Source of the DNA: Paraburkholderia silvatlantica
Lineage (GTDB): Bacteria; Pseudomonadota; Gammaproteobacteria; Burkholderiales; Burkholderiaceae
Length of the DNA: 64,000 nucleotides
Reading direction: 5' to 3'
Assembly: GCF_003096715.1 (NCBI RefSeq)
Contig: NZ_QEOL01000026.1
Coordinates: 62,001 to 126,000, forward strand
Shown here: piece by piece, positions 9,446 through 17,410 of the stretch
Position numbering within the stretch: position 1 is the stretch's first letter
Layout of the letters: each line of letters begins with the position of its first letter
The notes under the pieces: model-generated
The model's database searches: none
What the model saw: the letters and a program-made list of their open reading frames with translations, nothing else
Told to the model about the DNA's origin: nothing
Position numbers and translations under genes: made by a program

Positions 9446-9781
9446 ATGACCGTGCCAGTATCCCCGCTCACGTCCGCCCTGGCCCAAATGCAGTCGATGG
9501 CGGCCCAGGCGGCCGGCGGCCCCACCGCAGCCGACGAAAAGTCGGGCGCGGCCACGGCCGGCGGGTTCGCGGCGGCGCTCAAGTCGTCGCTCGACCAGAT
9601 CAGCGACGCCCAGCAGAAGGCCGTTGGCGAGTCGCAGGCGTTCGAGCTGGGCGCGAACAACGTGTCGCTCAACGACGTGATGGTCGACATGCAGAAAGCC
9701 AACATCGGCTTCCAGTTCGGCCTGCAGGTGCGCAACAAGCTCGTGGCCGCCTACACCGACATCATGCAGATCCAGGTGTGA
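9446..9781 (+). CDS. fliE: flagellar hook-basal body protein FliE
   Basis: 111 aa from the ATG giving MTVPVSPLTSALAQMQ, which has GGAG 7 nt upstream; an earlier in-frame ATG at 9422 lacks such a site. The C-terminal half (ALKSSLDQISDAQQKAVGES, then NDVMVDMQKANIGFQF and VRNKLVAAYTDIM) is the conserved FliE domain. FliE is the adaptor between the MS-ring and the proximal rod and is the first exported substrate. It is divergent from fliF, so the interval 9159-9445 must hold promoters for both directions; I saw no strong consensus there. Confidence 0.95.
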   Translation: MTVPVSPLTSALAQMQSMAAQAAGGPTAADEKSGAATAGGFAAALKSSLDQISDAQQKAVGESQAFELGANNVSLNDVMVDMQKANIGFQFGLQVRNKLVAAYTDIMQIQV

Positions 9782-9813
9782 CGGTGCCCGTGGCCTTTGC
9801 CCAGTCAACGCGC

Positions 9814-9841
9814 TAAAGCTTCTTCCCCTACGTTCCGATAA
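9814..9841 (+). promoter_or_regulatory. candidate FliA (sigma-28) promoter for fliST
   Basis: TAAAGCTT and TCCGATAA match the flagellar sigma-28 elements TAAAGTTT and GCCGATAA at 7/8 positions each. The interval between the octamers is 12 nt rather than the usual 11, which is the main doubt. It lies 85 bp upstream of fliS with no gene between, as expected for a late-class flagellar promoter. Confidence 0.55.
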
Positions 9842-9926
9842 CCCGGCTAGAAGAGTCCGCCGCCCGTGCTTCGCGCAGGGGCCCGGACGACCGCATTCAA
9901 GTCAAACGTATCAAGGAGAAGCGCCG

Positions 9927-10373
9927 ATGTTTTCCCCAGCCCAATCTGGAGCCAACGCCTATGCACGTGTGGGCGTCGAAACGGGGGTCATGGGTGCGAG
10001 CCCGCACAAGCTCATCGTGCTCCTGTACCAGGGAGCGCGCCAGGCCATCGCGCAGGCACGTATGCATTTGCAGGCCGGCAACGTCGGCCCGCGTTGCGAG
10101 GCGATCGCCAAGGCGATCCGGATTGTCGAGAGCGGACTTCAGCTCGCGTTGAACGTCGAGGCGGGCGGCGAGATCGCCCAACGCCTGAATGCGCTGTACA
10201 GCTACATGACGAGGCGCCTGCTGGAAGCCAATATTAAACAGAGCGAGACCATGCTGGTCGAGGTCGATCGACTGCTGGCTACGCTCGAAGAAGCCTGGTT
10301 GGGGATAGCGCCGGAAGTGGCGAGGATGGCCGAACAGGCATCCTCGTCAGCGCCCGGCTCATTGACGAGATGA
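9927..10373 (+). CDS. fliS: flagellin export chaperone FliS
   Basis: 148 aa. Typical FliS pattern: NAYARVGVETGVMGASPHKL near the N-terminus, LIVLLYQGARQAIAQA, then a helical bundle with ALNVEAGGEIAQRLNALYSYM (quoted in part). FliS binds the disordered C-terminus of flagellin, prevents its polymerisation in the cytoplasm and delivers it to FlhA. It overlaps fliT by 4 bp. A GGAG-type site lies just before the ATG. The gene is preceded by a sigma-28-like promoter. Confidence 0.95.
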   Translation: MFSPAQSGANAYARVGVETGVMGASPHKLIVLLYQGARQAIAQARMHLQAGNVGPRCEAIAKAIRIVESGLQLALNVEAGGEIAQRLNALYSYMTRRLLEANIKQSETMLVEVDRLLATLEEAWLGIAPEVARMAEQASSSAPGSLTR

Positions 10374-10702
10374 GTTCAAAAGCAGACTACTTCGCCCGCT
10401 ACGAAGCGATAGCGGCCGTGTCGGAGCAGATGCTCCATGCGGCGCGCGATGCGCACTGGAACGATCTGATCGGCTTGCAGGAGGAGTACCGGATCCTCGT
10501 CGATGCCTTGAAGGACGCCGAAGCCGCGGTGCGGCTCACGGTTTCCGAACGGGCGCGCAAGTACGAGTTGATCCGCCAGATCCTCGCCGACGACGCCGCC
10601 ATTCGCGATCTCGCAAGCCCTTGCATGGCACGGCTTTCGGCGCTCTTTTACGGCACCGTGCAACCCGCGCGGGTCTTGCAGGAAATCTACGGAGCCCGCT
10701 AG
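10370..10702 (+). CDS. fliT: flagellar protein FliT
   Basis: 110 aa, all-helical and charged (MSSKADYFARYEAIAAVSEQ at the start, RKYELIRQILADDAAIRDL in the middle), consistent with FliT, the export chaperone for filament cap protein FliD. In enterobacteria FliT also binds FlhDC. It starts within the fliS stop (ATGA overlap), the conserved fliS-fliT arrangement. FliT is poorly conserved in sequence, so the assignment depends on length, helix content and position. Confidence 0.88.
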   Translation: MSSKADYFARYEAIAAVSEQMLHAARDAHWNDLIGLQEEYRILVDALKDAEAAVRLTVSERARKYELIRQILADDAAIRDLASPCMARLSALFYGTVQPARVLQEIYGAR

Positions 10703-10786
10703 CGCGGCGCGTGGCGCCTCGCGAGACAACGGCGCGCAACGCCCCATGAACCGGCGGGTCAGCGCCTTGCGCAGATCCGGAACACC

Positions 10787-12313
10787 ATGAACGGAATCGA
10801 CACCGGAGCCGCCGCGCTCCTCGCGAGCCGCATCGCGGCGCTCACGCCGGTCGGGCCGCAGAGCGCCTCGGGCGCCGCGCAAACGGGCGTCTCCGCGCTC
10901 GCAACGGGCCCCGCCGCGCTCGCCGACACCGCCGCCAACACCGGCACGACGCAGGACTCCGCGCAGACCGTGCTTTCGGCGGTTGCGCTCGCGCTCGACG
11001 CCATCATCCGCTCGGGCGGCGAAGCGACACCCGCCGTGGTGGGCCGCGCGCCGCTCTGGGCCAGCCCCGCTGCGGACGCTGCGCCTGGCGGCGCGGCCAC
11101 GTTGCCGCTGCCGGGTCTCGCCGGCGAAGCGCAGGCAGCGCAAGCCGCGTTGCTCGCGGACGTGGCGCTCGCGGCCCAGGGTCTGGCCGGCGAGGCGCTG
11201 GCCGGGGCGGCCGACGCCGGGACCGGCGCTTCCGCGCAAGCGGCGTCCTCGCAAAACCCGCAAGCCGGACAAACGGCTCAGGCCGCACAAGCTGCGCAAA
11301 CCGCCGCCGCACAGGCCGGCCCGGTCGCCGCGCTCGCTGCGTCGCTCGCGCAGACGGTGAGCACGAGCGGACTCTTCTACGAAGCCCACCTCGCGCAATG
11401 GCTGCGCGGCCTGCTTTCGCCCGCCGAACTTGCCGACGAACCGCAGAACCGTCTGCTCGGCGCTCACTCGCAATTGCCGCTCGACTGGAGCCCGGCCGAC
11501 GACGACATCGCCGACGTGCAATGGACCGAAACGTTCTCCGACGCGCCGGGCGCCGCACGCGGCGAAGCGGGCAATGCCCGCAATTCTGCAAACGCGATGA
11601 ATGCCGCACTGGCGCGCGCCTTCCCCGGGCTCGCCGATCTGCACGGCGAAGCGCCTGCGAGCCAGGCCGAGGCGCGCGCGACGCTTGCCGAGACCCTGTT
11701 GCCCGCCATGCACGAGGCCGCCGCGCAGGCCGCCGGCCCGACGGTTCATCCGGCCGTGATTCCGCTTGTGCGCCAGCAGCTCGATCTGCTCGCGACCGGC
11801 GAGTTTCGCTGGAACGGCGAGGCGTGGCCGGGCGTGCGGGTGGACTGGAGCATCCAGCAAGACGACTACGATGCCCGCGACCCGCACCAGGGCGCAGGCG
11901 GTGCAGACGCCGACGATATTCCATGGCGCACGCGGCTCACGCTTGCGCTGCCGAAGCTCGGTACCGTCGATGCGGAACTCACGCTGACGGGCTCGACGCT
12001 CGCCGTGCGCGTGCAGGCGAACGCGGGCGGCGCCGCGCGCCTCACGGCGCAAAGCGAGTCGCTGCGCGGACGGCTCGAGGCGCTCGGGCTCACGCTCGCG
12101 GGGCTCTCGATCCGCGAGATCGGCAGCGGCGCCGCGGCGAGCCCCGCCGAGGCCGCAAGGGCCGCGAACGCCGCGAGTGCCTACGCCGCACAAACCACAT
12201 CCACGGCGCAGACCGCGCAGGCTGGCGCCGCGGCAGATGCGCCCGCCGCACGACCGGGCGCCGACGCGACCGATCAACGCAACCACCGCCTCGACCACGA
12301 TTGGGAGTTGTGA
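10787..12313 (+). CDS. second FliK-like (hook-length control family) protein
   Basis: 508 aa. The N-terminal 330 residues are Ala/Gln-rich and low complexity. The C-terminal part (about 370-450) resembles the Flg_hook fold: ALPKLGTVDAELTLTGSTLAV followed by ESLRGRLEALGLTLAGLSI. It is distinct from the canonical fliK at 1988-3526, so the window carries two FliK-family genes. Its stop codon overlaps the start of the FlhB-like gene (TGATG). Since FliK acts on FlhB in flagellar export, the pairing suggests an accessory export-control role; this is inference. Confidence 0.8.
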   Translation: MNGIDTGAAALLASRIAALTPVGPQSASGAAQTGVSALATGPAALADTAANTGTTQDSAQTVLSAVALALDAIIRSGGEATPAVVGRAPLWASPAADAAPGGAATLPLPGLAGEAQAAQAALLADVALAAQGLAGEALAGAADAGTGASAQAASSQNPQAGQTAQAAQAAQTAAAQAGPVAALAASLAQTVSTSGLFYEAHLAQWLRGLLSPAELADEPQNRLLGAHSQLPLDWSPADDDIADVQWTETFSDAPGAARGEAGNARNSANAMNAALARAFPGLADLHGEAPASQAEARATLAETLLPAMHEAAAQAAGPTVHPAVIPLVRQQLDLLATGEFRWNGEAWPGVRVDWSIQQDDYDARDPHQGAGGADADDIPWRTRLTLALPKLGTVDAELTLTGSTLAVRVQANAGGAARLTAQSESLRGRLEALGLTLAGLSIREIGSGAAASPAEAARAANAASAYAAQTTSTAQTAQAGAAADAPAARPGADATDQRNHRLDHDWEL

Positions 12314-12720
12314 TGAGCCGCACGCACCGCAAGAGCGCCGCCGCGCTCGCCTACGACGCCCCCGAAGGCGACGGCGCGCCGCGCGTGGTCGCGAAGGGCT
12401 ACGGCCTTGTTGCGGAGATGATCGTGCAACGCGCGAAGGAAGCGGGCCTCTACGTGCACGAAGCGCCCGAGATGGTCTCGCTGCTCATGCGCGTGGACCT
12501 CGACGCGAAGATCCCGCCGCAGCTCTATCAGGCGGTGGCCGAACTGCTTGCCTGGCTGCACCGCCTCGAAGCGGGCGACGACGCGAAGGCCAACGCTGCC
12601 GCGCAGGCGCAGGCGCAAACCGCCGCGCCGGCCGGCGCCGCCCCACGCGATATCAGCGACATTCGCAGGATCGGCGGCACGCGCCCCGCGCTGCCCTTCA
12701 ACCCTTCAACATCAACCTGA
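12313..12720 (+). CDS. short FlhB-like protein (C-terminal domain only)
   Basis: 135 aa. The core (VVAKGYGLVAEMIVQRAKEAG, then VHEAPEMVSLLM, AKIPPQLYQAVAELLAWLHRL) corresponds to the cytoplasmic C-terminal half of FlhB/EscU after the autocleavage site. There are no membrane helices and no NPTH cleavage tetrapeptide. Free-standing proteins like this (often called FhlB or FlhB-like) are known in flagellated proteobacteria and can partly replace the cleaved FlhB tail. It is coupled to the FliK-like gene by a 1-bp overlap, and its last 23 bp overlap the convergent aldehyde dehydrogenase gene. Confidence 0.85.
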   Translation: MSRTHRKSAAALAYDAPEGDGAPRVVAKGYGLVAEMIVQRAKEAGLYVHEAPEMVSLLMRVDLDAKIPPQLYQAVAELLAWLHRLEAGDDAKANAAAQAQAQTAAPAGAAPRDISDIRRIGGTRPALPFNPSTST

Positions 12721-14149
12721 TCAGCCAGGCGACGCGCTTGCCGTAGGGCGGCGCGATGAGCCCGCGCGCGTTCAGCCGCGCCTGGGTGAAGACGGGCTTC
12801 ATCTTCGAGAACGTGACGAAGCCCTCGTAGCCGTGATACGCGCCCATGCCGCTCGCGCCGACGCCGCCGAACGGCAGTCCCTCGGCGGCGACATGCATGA
12901 GCGTCTCGTTCACCGACATCCCGCCCGCCACCGTTTCGTGCGTCACGCGCTCGACCGTGCGCGGGTCGTCGGCATAGAGGTAGAGCGAGAGCGGGCGAGG
13001 GCGCTCGTTCACGTAGCGCAACGCTTCGTCGAGCGTGTCGTAGGGCACGAGCGGCAAGAGCGGCCCGAAGATTTCCTCCTGCATGAGCGCCGTCTGTGCG
13101 CCGGCATTCGTCACGATGACGGGCGCGAAGCGCCGCGTGGCGGCGTCGTGCGCGCCGAGCGCGTGCAACTGGGCGCCGCTTGCCTGCGCTTCGTCGGCGA
13201 GGCGTTGCAGGCGCTCGAAGTGGCGCGCCGAGACGATCGACGTGTAGTCGCGGTTGTTCGCGAAGTCCGGATAAAGCTGAGCGAAGCGCGTGCGCGCGCG
13301 GGCGATGAACGCCGCCTCCTGCCCGCGCGGCAGCAGCACATAGTCGGGCGCGATGCAGGTTTGCCCCGCGTTCAGCGTCTTGCCGAGCAGCAGGCTGTCC
13401 ACGGCGTAGTTCAGGCGCGCCGCTTCGCCGATGATCACGGGTGACTTGCCGCCCAGTTCGAGCGTGACCGGCGTGAGGTTCGCGGCAGCCGCGCGCATGA
13501 CCTCGTGCCCCACGCGCGTCGAGCCCGTGAAGAGCAGATGGTCGAACGGCAGCGCGCTGAAGGCGGCGCCAACCGACGCGTCGCCGTTCACGACCGCCAC
13601 GTGGTCGCGCGCGAAGGTCTTGCCGATCAGCGCCTCGAAGAGCGCGGAAGTGCGCGGCGTCAGCTCCGACATCTTGATCATGGCGCGGTTGCCCGCCGCG
13701 AGCGCGCACACGAGCGGGCTCGCGGCAAGCTGCAGCGGATAGTTCCACGGCACGACGATCCCCGCCACGCCGAGCGGCTGCGGCACCACCTTCGCGCGGC
13801 CCGGCAGCAGCCATTTGCCGACCGGTCTGCGGCGCGGCTTCATCCAGCGTGCGCCGTGCCTGAGCGCCGCATCGATCTCCTGCTTGAGGACGACGAATTC
13901 CGCGAGCGCGACCTCCGCCTTCGCGCGCTGGCCGAAGTCGGCGTTCATCGCGTCGGCGAGCGCGTCGCGGTGCGAGAACAGCACGTCGCGCAGCGCCTTG
14001 AGATGGCGCGCACGCGCGTCCCAGGACGGGAACGGGTCGCGCAGGAAGGCTTCGCGCTGCGCGGCGAGCAGCGTGTCGAGCGCGGCGCGCGGGTCTGCTG
14101 GCGCGTCGTGCGCACTGCGGGCGAAGTCTTCGGGCAGGTCCTGCTTCAT
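12698..14149 (-). CDS. coniferyl-type aldehyde dehydrogenase
   Basis: 483 aa. NAD(P)-dependent aldehyde dehydrogenase superfamily. The fold motifs are VPWNYPLQLAASPLVCALAAG, the nucleotide region FTGSTRVGHEVM, the catalytic Glu in TLELGGKSP (about 245), and the catalytic Cys in NAGQTCIAPDYVL (about 279). The overall pattern (short N-terminus, ARWMKPRRRPV) is the coniferyl aldehyde dehydrogenase (CalB) subgroup that oxidises aromatic or long-chain aldehydes. The start is the ATG with GAGGACC upstream. Upstream lie two near-palindromic operators and a foreign island. Exact substrate is uncertain. Confidence 0.9.
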   Translation of the reverse strand: MKQDLPEDFARSAHDAPADPRAALDTLLAAQREAFLRDPFPSWDARARHLKALRDVLFSHRDALADAMNADFGQRAKAEVALAEFVVLKQEIDAALRHGARWMKPRRRPVGKWLLPGRAKVVPQPLGVAGIVVPWNYPLQLAASPLVCALAAGNRAMIKMSELTPRTSALFEALIGKTFARDHVAVVNGDASVGAAFSALPFDHLLFTGSTRVGHEVMRAAAANLTPVTLELGGKSPVIIGEAARLNYAVDSLLLGKTLNAGQTCIAPDYVLLPRGQEAAFIARARTRFAQLYPDFANNRDYTSIVSARHFERLQRLADEAQASGAQLHALGAHDAATRRFAPVIVTNAGAQTALMQEEIFGPLLPLVPYDTLDEALRYVNERPRPLSLYLYADDPRTVERVTHETVAGGMSVNETLMHVAAEGLPFGGVGASGMGAYHGYEGFVTFSKMKPVFTQARLNARGLIAPPYGKRVAWLIRLMLKG

Positions 14150-14237
14150 GGTCGGTCCTCGTGGGTTCGCGCTCGCTGCGACGCGTGCGCGAACGGAAAA
14201 GTCGGCTCGTGCTATCGGATTAATGACATAAAACAAA

Positions 14238-14317
14238 GTTGTACAGTGCAATCGCTGAAAATATTGAATTTTTTGACTGACTTATATTGCAATCAACGAA
14301 GGTTGTATAGTGCAATC
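14238..14317. promoter_or_regulatory. paired near-palindromic operators upstream of the aldehyde dehydrogenase
   Basis: Two 16-bp sequences, GTTGTACAGTGCAATC at 14238-14253 and GTTGTATAGTGCAATC at 14302-14317, differ at one base and are 64 bp apart. Each contains an imperfect dyad of the form TTGYAC-N-GTRCAA, the size of a TetR- or GntR-type site. They lie in the AT-rich leader of the aldehyde dehydrogenase gene (minus strand) and upstream of the Hcp remnant (plus strand). No regulator gene is adjacent. Confidence 0.55.
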
Positions 14318-14361
14318 CTTGATTTTAAAGGGAAAATTCTAGAAATATCGTTTCGCATTTA

Positions 14362-14616
14362 ATGCGGATATCCTCGCTCGCACGAGGATCTTCCGGGCAA
14401 TTGTTAAATCGCGACGCAAGAGCGCGCCCGTATTTCGTGATGCTGCTTGAAGACGTGAAGATCTGCGGCGTCAATCCCGGCATGGCGAATTCGAAACTTG
14501 CTCAGGCGTCCACGCTCAATCACGTCGAGGCGGTCTCGATGATGTATGAGTGCATCACATGGCACTACCTGGACGGTAATATCAAATACACCGATTCATG
14601 GAATGAACGCGCATAA
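14362..14616 (+). pseudogene. Hcp (TssD) C-terminal remnant
   Basis: 84 codons. Residues from about 25 onward (PYFVMLLEDVKICGVNPGMA, then LNHVEAVSMMYECITWHYLDG and a terminal DSWNERA) resemble the last third to half of Hcp, the type VI secretion tube protein. The usual N-terminal half of a roughly 160-residue Hcp is absent. No good ribosome site precedes the ATG, and no frameshifted N-terminal part was found upstream. I therefore call it a truncated hcp. It stands 12 bp before the effector gene, the place where a cargo-carrying orphan hcp would be expected. Base composition is clearly less GC-rich than the flanks. Confidence 0.65.
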
Positions 14617-14628
14617 GCGGGGGGAGCA

Positions 14629-15147
14629 ATGGCTGTCACCGGTAAATTCATTATCGATAACCAATGGCTGTCTCCGCTAACGATTAATGGCATTGGCACA
14701 TTTCTGGCATATTCCGGGAATGATCAATACCGAAATAGGGGTGGCTGTACGATGATTCCTTCAAACGGTCCGATCCCTGCCGGAAAGTACTGGATCGTGG
14801 ATCGCCCCACAGGCGGCTTCGGATCTCGCGCATGGGCCTCCATAAAGGACACGGTTAATTCAGCGATTGGAAGTCCGGTTGATCACGGTGAGTGGTTCGC
14901 ACTTTATCGTGATGATGGTTTGATCGATGATTACACGTGGATCAACGGTGTGAAGCGCGGAAACTTCCGGCTGCATCCAGCAGGTGGCCAGGGTGTTTCG
15001 CTTGGCTGCATTACTCTGCCGAGCCGTGTCGATTTCCTGCGTATCCGCTCGGCGCTGCTGCGAACCGGGAAGATTGCGGCCGGTAAGCCGGGGATCAATG
15101 CTTATGGATCGATCGAGGTGGTCACATATGGGAATACTTGTCCGTAG
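14629..15147 (+). CDS. DUF2778/Tlde1-like type VI secretion effector (L,D-transpeptidase fold)
   Basis: 172 aa. The C-terminal half carries an L,D-transpeptidase-like active site, FRLHPAGGQGVSLGCITLPS (H116, S124, G126, C127), the HP...S.GC pattern of the DUF2778/Tlde1 family. Such effectors enter the periplasm of rival cells through the type VI apparatus and cut or exchange peptidoglycan stem-peptide residues. No signal peptide is seen, as expected for a T6SS cargo. A strong GGGGGGAG ribosome site precedes the ATG. The gene follows an Hcp remnant and overlaps a small membrane protein gene by 20 bp, fitting effector-immunity order. Activity is inferred from motif and context. Confidence 0.8.
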   Translation: MAVTGKFIIDNQWLSPLTINGIGTFLAYSGNDQYRNRGGCTMIPSNGPIPAGKYWIVDRPTGGFGSRAWASIKDTVNSAIGSPVDHGEWFALYRDDGLIDDYTWINGVKRGNFRLHPAGGQGVSLGCITLPSRVDFLRIRSALLRTGKIAAGKPGINAYGSIEVVTYGNTCP

Positions 15148-15382
15148 GCTGTTGAAGGTCGCGCTGTTTGTCGGACTGTTCTGCCTGGCAGTGCCGTATA
15201 TCCACACATACCCAATACCCATGCCAGCCAATCAGGCGCGCGCATGGCTGCACGCCGCCAACTGGCTCGGCATTCGTGACCCGGATGACCTGTACATCCC
15301 GATCATCCTGCTGGCTGATCTGATTGTGGCAACGCTTGTCTACTCCATGATCATGAAGCTATGGCGGCACTTCCGAAGTTAG
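15128..15382 (+). CDS. small two-helix membrane protein, probable immunity partner
   Basis: 84 aa from the ATG at 15128, giving MGILVRRLLKVALFVG. Two predicted membrane helices at about 7-24 and 57-78, a roughly 30-residue loop between them (HTYPIPMPANQARAWLHAAN) and a basic C-terminus (KLWRHFRS). By the positive-inside rule the loop would face the periplasm, where a peptidoglycan-targeting effector would act. It begins inside the effector gene. I recognise no named family; the immunity role is inferred from order, overlap and topology. Confidence 0.65.
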   Translation: MGILVRRLLKVALFVGLFCLAVPYIHTYPIPMPANQARAWLHAANWLGIRDPDDLYIPIILLADLIVATLVYSMIMKLWRHFRS

Positions 15383-15424
15383 CCTGAGTACCCCCCGCTC
15401 GCTGGGCGCCGGCAAACGCCGGGA

Positions 15425-17161
15425 TCACGCCTGGCTCGACGCAAACGCCCGCTCGATGATGGCGGCATGGTCGAAGCGCGCCGGCAGCGTACCGAATACG
15501 CGGTCGCAGTCGGCGTCGTGCTCGTCGAGGCGCGTGGCGATGAACGCTTGCGCCATCTCCGGCGGAGCGTCGCGCAGCAGCATGGCCTGCGCGATCAGCA
15601 CGATCTGCTGCGCGATGCGCCGCGCGCTCGCCTCGCGCGTGCCCGGCGCGCCGTTGAGCAGCACCGAGAGGCGGTCGAGCGCGGCGTTCAGAACCGGGTG
15701 AGTCTGCGCGTCGCGCCGCCACGCGAGAAAGAGCGCCTGAGCGGCATCGGCCTCGCGCTCCAGCGCACGCAGCACGTCGAGGCACATCACGTTGCCCGAC
15801 CCCTCCCAGATCGAATTGACGGGCGCTTCGCGGTAGAAGCGCGCCATCGGCCCCTCTTCGACGTAACCGTTGCCGCCCCAGACTTCCATGGCCTCACCCG
15901 TGAACGCGAGCGTGCGCTTGCAGACCCAGAACTTCGCCGCGGGCGTGACGATGCGCCGCCACGCGCGCGCTTCGAGCGACTTGTCGTCGGTGTCGCCGGG
16001 TTGCGCGTCGGCGCTGTCCTCGAAGGCGCGCGCAAGACGCATGAAGAGCGCCGTCGCCGCTTCCGATTCGAGCGCGAGATCGGCGAGCACGTTTTGCATG
16101 AGCGGCTGCTCGGCGAGTACCCGGCCGAACGCACTGCGGTGGCGCGCGTGGTGGATCGCCTGCACGAGCGCCGCGCGCATCAGTGCCGCGCTGCCGATCA
16201 CGCAGTCGAGCCGCGTGTAGTTCGCCATCTCGATGATGGTCGGCACGCCGCGGCCTTCGTCGCCGATCATCACGCCGTAGGCATCGAAGAACTCCACTTC
16301 GCTGCTCGCGTTCGAGCGGTTGCCGAGCTTGTTCTTCAGGCGCTGCACGTTGACCGCGTTTTTCGTGCCGTCCGGCCGGTAGCGCGGCACGAAGAAGCAC
16401 GAGAGTCCGGGGACGCCCGAGCCGTCGTGCTCCGTGGTGCGCGCGAGCACGAGATGCGCGTCGCACTGCGGCGCCGAGAAAAACCACTTGTGGCCGGTGA
16501 GCAGATACGCCGCGCCGCGTCCGGTTTCGACGCCCGCCGCTCGCGCCTCGGTGCGGTTGCTGCGCACGTCCGAGCCGCCTTGCTTCTCCGTCATACCCAT
16601 GCCGATCATCATCGAGCGCTTCTGCGCGAGTGGCAGATCGCGCGCGTCGTACTCGCGCGTGTAGAGCGGCGCACGCAGCGTTTCGAACAGCGCCGGTTCG
16701 CGCTGCAGCACGGCAATGCTCGCGAACGTCATGGTCAGCGGGCACAACGACCCCGATTCGATCTGTGCGTGCAGGAAGTAGCCCGCGCAGCGCGCGGCCA
16801 TCGCGCCCGGCCGCGGGTCAGAATACGGCAGCGCGTGCAGCCCTTGCTCGCGCAGCAGCGCGAGCAGCTCGTGCCAGGCGGGGTGGAATTCGATCGCGTC
16901 GATCCGCTCGCCGCGCGGGCTGTGCGTGTGCAGTTCGGGCTCGTGGCGGTTGGCGAGGTCCGCGAGCGCGAGGGTTTGCGCCTTGCCGAGCGTCTCGCCG
17001 TGGCACACGAGCGTTTCGCGGTGCCAGTCCGCGCCCGCGCGCGCGAGGGCCTCGCCGAGTGCGGCGTCGGTGGTGAAGAGGTTGTAGTCGGCGAGCGGCG
17101 GCGCCTGGTTCGTCACTTCGTGAGTCGTGCCGGGGCGATGCGTGACTTCCGTCGGGTTCAT
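15425..17161 (-). CDS. AidB-like acyl-CoA dehydrogenase
   Basis: 578 aa, the length of the AidB / isovaleryl-CoA dehydrogenase-like branch. Diagnostic segments: MGMTEKQGGSDVRSN near 185, the FAD-domain WFFSAPQCDAHLVLART, and the C-terminal NSIWEGSGNVMCLDVLRALE. AidB is an FAD protein that binds DNA and belongs to the alkylation (Ada) response in E. coli; many paralogues act on acyl-CoAs instead, so substrate is unresolved. It starts from an ATG with GGAG upstream and is divergent from the GMC oxidoreductase across 249 bp. Confidence 0.88.
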   Translation of the reverse strand: MNPTEVTHRPGTTHEVTNQAPPLADYNLFTTDAALGEALARAGADWHRETLVCHGETLGKAQTLALADLANRHEPELHTHSPRGERIDAIEFHPAWHELLALLREQGLHALPYSDPRPGAMAARCAGYFLHAQIESGSLCPLTMTFASIAVLQREPALFETLRAPLYTREYDARDLPLAQKRSMMIGMGMTEKQGGSDVRSNRTEARAAGVETGRGAAYLLTGHKWFFSAPQCDAHLVLARTTEHDGSGVPGLSCFFVPRYRPDGTKNAVNVQRLKNKLGNRSNASSEVEFFDAYGVMIGDEGRGVPTIIEMANYTRLDCVIGSAALMRAALVQAIHHARHRSAFGRVLAEQPLMQNVLADLALESEAATALFMRLARAFEDSADAQPGDTDDKSLEARAWRRIVTPAAKFWVCKRTLAFTGEAMEVWGGNGYVEEGPMARFYREAPVNSIWEGSGNVMCLDVLRALEREADAAQALFLAWRRDAQTHPVLNAALDRLSVLLNGAPGTREASARRIAQQIVLIAQAMLLRDAPPEMAQAFIATRLDEHDADCDRVFGTLPARFDHAAIIERAFASSQA

Positions 17162-17410
17162 CTGCTTGTCTCCGATGCAAGGCTGAACCGCCTTCCATCA
17201 TAGGCTTCGATCCGCCGTCGGGTTTAGAGGGGAGGCTCTGACATAAAAGCTGACCTCGGAATCGGACGCTTCCTACAATGCGCCATTGAAGCCGAAAACG
17301 AACGAGCGTGCAAATGGCGCGCCAGGGCCTCGCACGGGGCAAGGGGCGGCAAGGGGCGGCCTCGCATGGGGCCGTAGTAAGCGCTAACCGCGGCCGACAG
17401 GACGGAGACG

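Noticed and set aside
14362..14616. Complete small Hcp or a separate chaperone gene
   Set aside because: Too short for the Hcp barrel, which needs both halves; similarity covers only the C-terminal strands, and no ribosome site precedes the ATG.
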